Of a stretch of 15,394 nt of DNA, positions 13,453-15,394 are shown piece after piece (within the stretch, counting starts at the first letter, position 1; every line of letters starts with the position of its first letter). Location of the stretch: contig CAYMWP010000113.1 of NCBI GenBank assembly GCA_964393895.1, positions 1 through 15,394 of the forward strand, written 5' to 3'. Source of the DNA: B4-G1 sp964393895 (GTDB taxonomy: Bacteria > Chloroflexota > Anaerolineae > B4-G1). The translations under genes were made by a program, and so were the position numbers. The notes below the pieces were generated by a model. That model was not told the origin of the DNA, made no database searches, and saw only the letters and a list, made by a program, of their open reading frames with translations.

Positions 13453-15060
13453 TTGTTACGATAGCCCTCCTCCCTCTGGAAGGTGGACTGTCGTAACCCA
13501 GCCGAGTGCTGGATGAGGGCATAAAAAGCTTCCGTAGGTTTGGCGGCCTGGAGCTTTGTCCCTCGAATAAGAACGGTCGTGAACATCGTTCGCGACCGTT
13601 TCTTTTTTTGTAAAGGCGTCAGGGCATCCCACGATGCATTTTGTAGAAACTCTCCGACTGCAATTATATCATCATAACCGACGGGCCGCAAGTCGGACAA
13701 ACGCGCCTTGCACTCGGCTCTTTCTCGTTCATACCGCTCCCGACCGATGTCGCCTTCAATGTAGAGTTGCTGGACCCGTTCCAGCCGCGCCGATATTGCC
13801 TCCTCGCGCTCACGAATTTCCTCAGCATCCAGGTCAGGGTGCATCGCGGCGACGACTTCCTCGCGCCAGTTGGGCGATAACTCGATACTCTGCACTATTT
13901 GGCCCACCTGAGCTTCCACGTCATCGGCGTGAACGTACTGTTGCGGGCAATCACGCAGGTGCTGCACCTGGCTCTTGTCTCGATAGTAGCGCACGCCGTC
14001 GTTGCTGGAATGTGCCTGCATCGGCTCGCCACAGTAGCCGCATCGCAATATCCCAGAGAGTATATAGATGCGCTCCAATGCGTCACCGCGAGTGCGCGGG
14101 TGATACGACATCAAGTCCCGGATCGCTTGGCTGCGCTCGAAGGTCTTCTCATCCACGATTGGCTCGTGTCGTCCGGGGTAGAGCGCCACGTAGTTGCCGC
14201 GCTTGCGTTTCTGATCCTTCTCGTCACGGCCGTAATACGGTACCTTGCCAACGTAATATGGGTTCTGCAGTATATCCCCGCACGCTGTCCCTGCTGAAGC
14301 GTCCCGGTCTGCCACGACCCCAGCGCCCTTTGGTGCGAAAGCTAACCTCCGTCCCGTCGGAGAGCGTATGTACGTACTCGTTCAGTCGTTCGGCTATGTC
14401 TCCATCCGAGTACTGGCCCGTCGCGTGCCACTCGAAGGCCAGCCGGATGGCTTCACTTTCGATGGGATGAGGGAGCAGCGGCTCCGACGGGGTGTAGTCT
14501 TGACGGTTCGAGTCGCCGTAGAATGGGCAGTAGTCCTTCCCATTGGGATCCTTGCACGAGGAGCACGCGCCGTGGCAATAGCCTAGAGGGGGCGTTCCGT
14601 TGTGCAATCCCTTGGCGGCTCGTGCCCGTTTCCCCTTGCGCGTCTCTTGGCGCAAGCGGTCGATATAGATCTCGGCCAGCGTGCCCAGCACCGCCAGGGC
14701 CAGCTTGCCCCACGGCGTCGTGAAGTCCAGGTTCTCCATAATGGAGATGAAAGTCACGTTGTGCTGGCGCAGATGGTTGAGCGCTTTCAGCAAGGCCTGC
14801 AAATCGCGATAGAAGCGGTCGATGGCGTGCACGACCACCACGTCACAGTAACCCTGCTCGACGGCTTCCAACAGTTCCTCGAGCGCCGGACGGTCGTCTT
14901 TGGTGCCCGAGATGCCGGCCTCTACCTTGATCTCGACCAACTCCCAGGCCCGCGATTCGCAGAACTGTTCGATGGCCGTGCGCTGGGCATCCAGCGAATG
15001 TCCCTCCTCGGCCTGTTCGTTCGTAGAAACTCGTATGTATCCGATGACGCGCGTCGCCAT
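13398..15060 (-). pseudogene. Large serine recombinase, frameshifted, 3' end inside antisense tRNA-Asp
   Basis: This is a site-specific integrase of the large serine recombinase class, about 553 aa once one base is removed. ATG 15060 has AGGAGG (15068-15073) 7 nt upstream. The resolvase domain shows 'IGYIRVST' (catalytic S12) and 'AIDRFYRD' (79-86). After 'GTPPLGY' comes a Cys-rich insertion with C162, C166, C169 and C178, probably a zinc knuckle; I associate such insertions with Chloroflexota recombinases. The recombinase domain continues with 'ILQNPYYVGKVPYYGRDEK', then a zinc ribbon around 'RCGYCGEPM' and a coiled-coil stretch ('EEIREREEAISARLERVQ'). One extra G in the run at 14276-14279 breaks the frame after 'SRDSVR'; total length 1663 nt is 3n+1. 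The last 17 codons and the TAA lie in the antisense of tRNA-Asp. This may be a true pseudogene or a sequencing error. Confidence 0.9.
13572..13608 (+). terminator. Intrinsic terminator antisense to the recombinase
   Basis: AACGGTCGTGAAC (13572-13584) pairs with GTTCGCGACCGTT (13588-13600) over 13 bp with one T:G and a 3-nt loop. It is followed by TCTTTTTTT. On the + strand this is a strong rho-independent terminator 120 nt after tRNA-Asp. The same bases code for 'QKKKRSRTMFTTVLIRG' in the recombinase on the - strand. Its likely effect is to stop tRNA-Asp transcription from running through the recombinase gene in antisense. Confidence 0.75.
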
Positions 15061-15067
15061 TTCACGA

Positions 15068-15073
15068 CCTCCT
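15068..15073 (-). promoter_or_regulatory. Ribosome binding site of the serine recombinase
   Basis: AGGAGG on the - strand stands 7 nt before ATG 15060. It decides this start against a longer open frame reaching 15138, which would overlap the promoter and operator. Confidence 0.85.
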
Positions 15074-15092
15074 CGTGTGACGAGAATGCTCA

Positions 15093-15167
15093 GATTCGAC
15101 TCGGTTACAGTGTAACAGATTCGACGGCCGCGCGTCAAGGGCTCTACGGATACGATGACGATTCGAC
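15093..15167. repeat. Three direct repeats of GATTCGAC around the recombinase promoter
   Basis: GATTCGAC occurs at 15093-15100, 15118-15125 and 15160-15167. The first two extend to AGATTCGAC and flank the operator-like palindrome, with starts 25 nt apart. They could be protein-binding sites for the recombinase or a regulator. All three are exact. Confidence 0.6.
15104..15138 (-). promoter_or_regulatory. Recombinase promoter with overlapping palindromic operator candidate
   Basis: On the - strand TTGACG (15133-15138) and TACACT (15109-15114) are 18 nt apart. The -10 box lies inside a perfect palindrome, GTTACA-n-TGTAAC (15104-15116), a usual arrangement for a repressor operator. The leader to ATG 15060 would be about 43 nt. 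Confidence 0.65.
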
Positions 15168-15394
15168 TGTTAAGGAGCGGGACGATTCAAGATTTACAGA
15201 TGAGATTTGGAGATTTGATCGGTCGTCTGTGCTTGTACGCCGTAGACACCGTATACGCCATCAACAGCAAATCCGTCAATCTTTAGTCACCAAATCTCGG
15301 ATTACCCCAAGGAGCGACGGAAATGACAATAACCGATAGACGTATTTGTTTACCGGGGTTCCTCTCCTCATTATAGCCGAAGTGAACCTCCGAT
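15139..15394. other. Non-coding right flank with short repeats
   Basis: No convincing gene is seen. About 15187-15221 holds AAATCTC-type units on the - strand, like the end of the 671-aa gene. 15235-15259 holds three 9-nt units of the form GGCGTATAC, GGTGTCTAC and GGCGTAC (- strand). At 15370-15375 a perfect TATAAT on the - strand may be a -10 box, but its -35 region would fall at the window edge. With 15061-15138 this makes a gene-free stretch of over 300 bases upstream of the recombinase. Confidence 0.5.

Noticed and set aside
14260..14285. Programmed frameshift in the recombinase
   Set aside because: Only a GGGG run is seen, with no clear stimulatory structure or upstream Shine-Dalgarno-like element; mutation or sequencing error is simpler.
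13634..14470. + strand open frame opposite the recombinase
   Set aside because: Composition is shadow-like with no recognisable domain; the - strand carries recombinase motifs in both frame segments.
15189..15263. 24-codon open frame on the - strand (begins MAYTVSTAYK)
   Set aside because: No ribosome binding site, and it is made of the 9-mer and AAATCTC repeats.
15139..15394. Second attachment site (copy of the tRNA-Asp 3' end)
   Set aside because: No matching stretch found in the right flank; the element must extend past the window if it is intact.

Overview
The window reads as a piece of a GC-rich bacterial chromosome, most likely from Chloroflexota (Anaerolineae/Caldilineae-like). This is an inference from gene style. 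It has several very large GT39-like membrane glycosyltransferases with extracytoplasmic beta-rich tails, a large serine recombinase with an extra Cys-knuckle insertion, and many islands of 7-8 nt tandem repeats, some inside genes. No rRNA or marker protein is present to prove the taxonomy.

Layout. (1) 1-1205: two hairpins at the left edge, a + strand DUF4268/PD-(D/E)XK-like gene (83-1015), then a 111 bp palindromic repeat with 13 bp perfect terminal arms. (2) 1206-2276: a - strand Gfo/Idh/MocA sugar-type oxidoreductase. (3) 2277-2447: a non-coding gap with a 112 bp element bounded by 13 bp perfect inverted repeats. (4) 2448-13209: a - strand operon of five genes whose ends all overlap. Transcription order is a 965-aa GT39-like protein, a 671-aa GT39-like protein, a 1016-aa PTPS-related (PF10131-like) membrane protein, a 177-aa protein with an HEAAH zincin motif, and a 759-aa GT39-like protein. 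A promoter candidate (TTGCCC-17-TACAAT) lies just upstream. (5) 13249-13452: a palindrome, then a tRNA-Asp(GTC) on the + strand with a good promoter. (6) 13398-15060: a - strand large serine recombinase broken by one extra G. Its last codons and stop lie inside the antisense of tRNA-Asp, which marks the end of an integrated element. (7) 15061-15394: its promoter with a GTTACA-n-TGTAAC operator-like palindrome, GATTCGAC direct repeats and further short repeats. No gene is seen there.

How it fits together. The operon probably builds or decorates an envelope glycan or glycoprotein. GT-C enzymes use polyprenyl-phosphate sugars on the outer face of the membrane. The Gfo/Idh enzyme could supply a modified sugar but may be separate. 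The observations most worth checking are these. The membrane glycosyltransferase paralogues carry different short tandem repeats at one equivalent place, just before the last transmembrane helix of the core. A small HExxH protein is translationally coupled inside the operon. The recombinase gene overlaps its presumed tRNA attachment site and contains an antisense intrinsic terminator. All calls are from reading the sequence; no database search was run.
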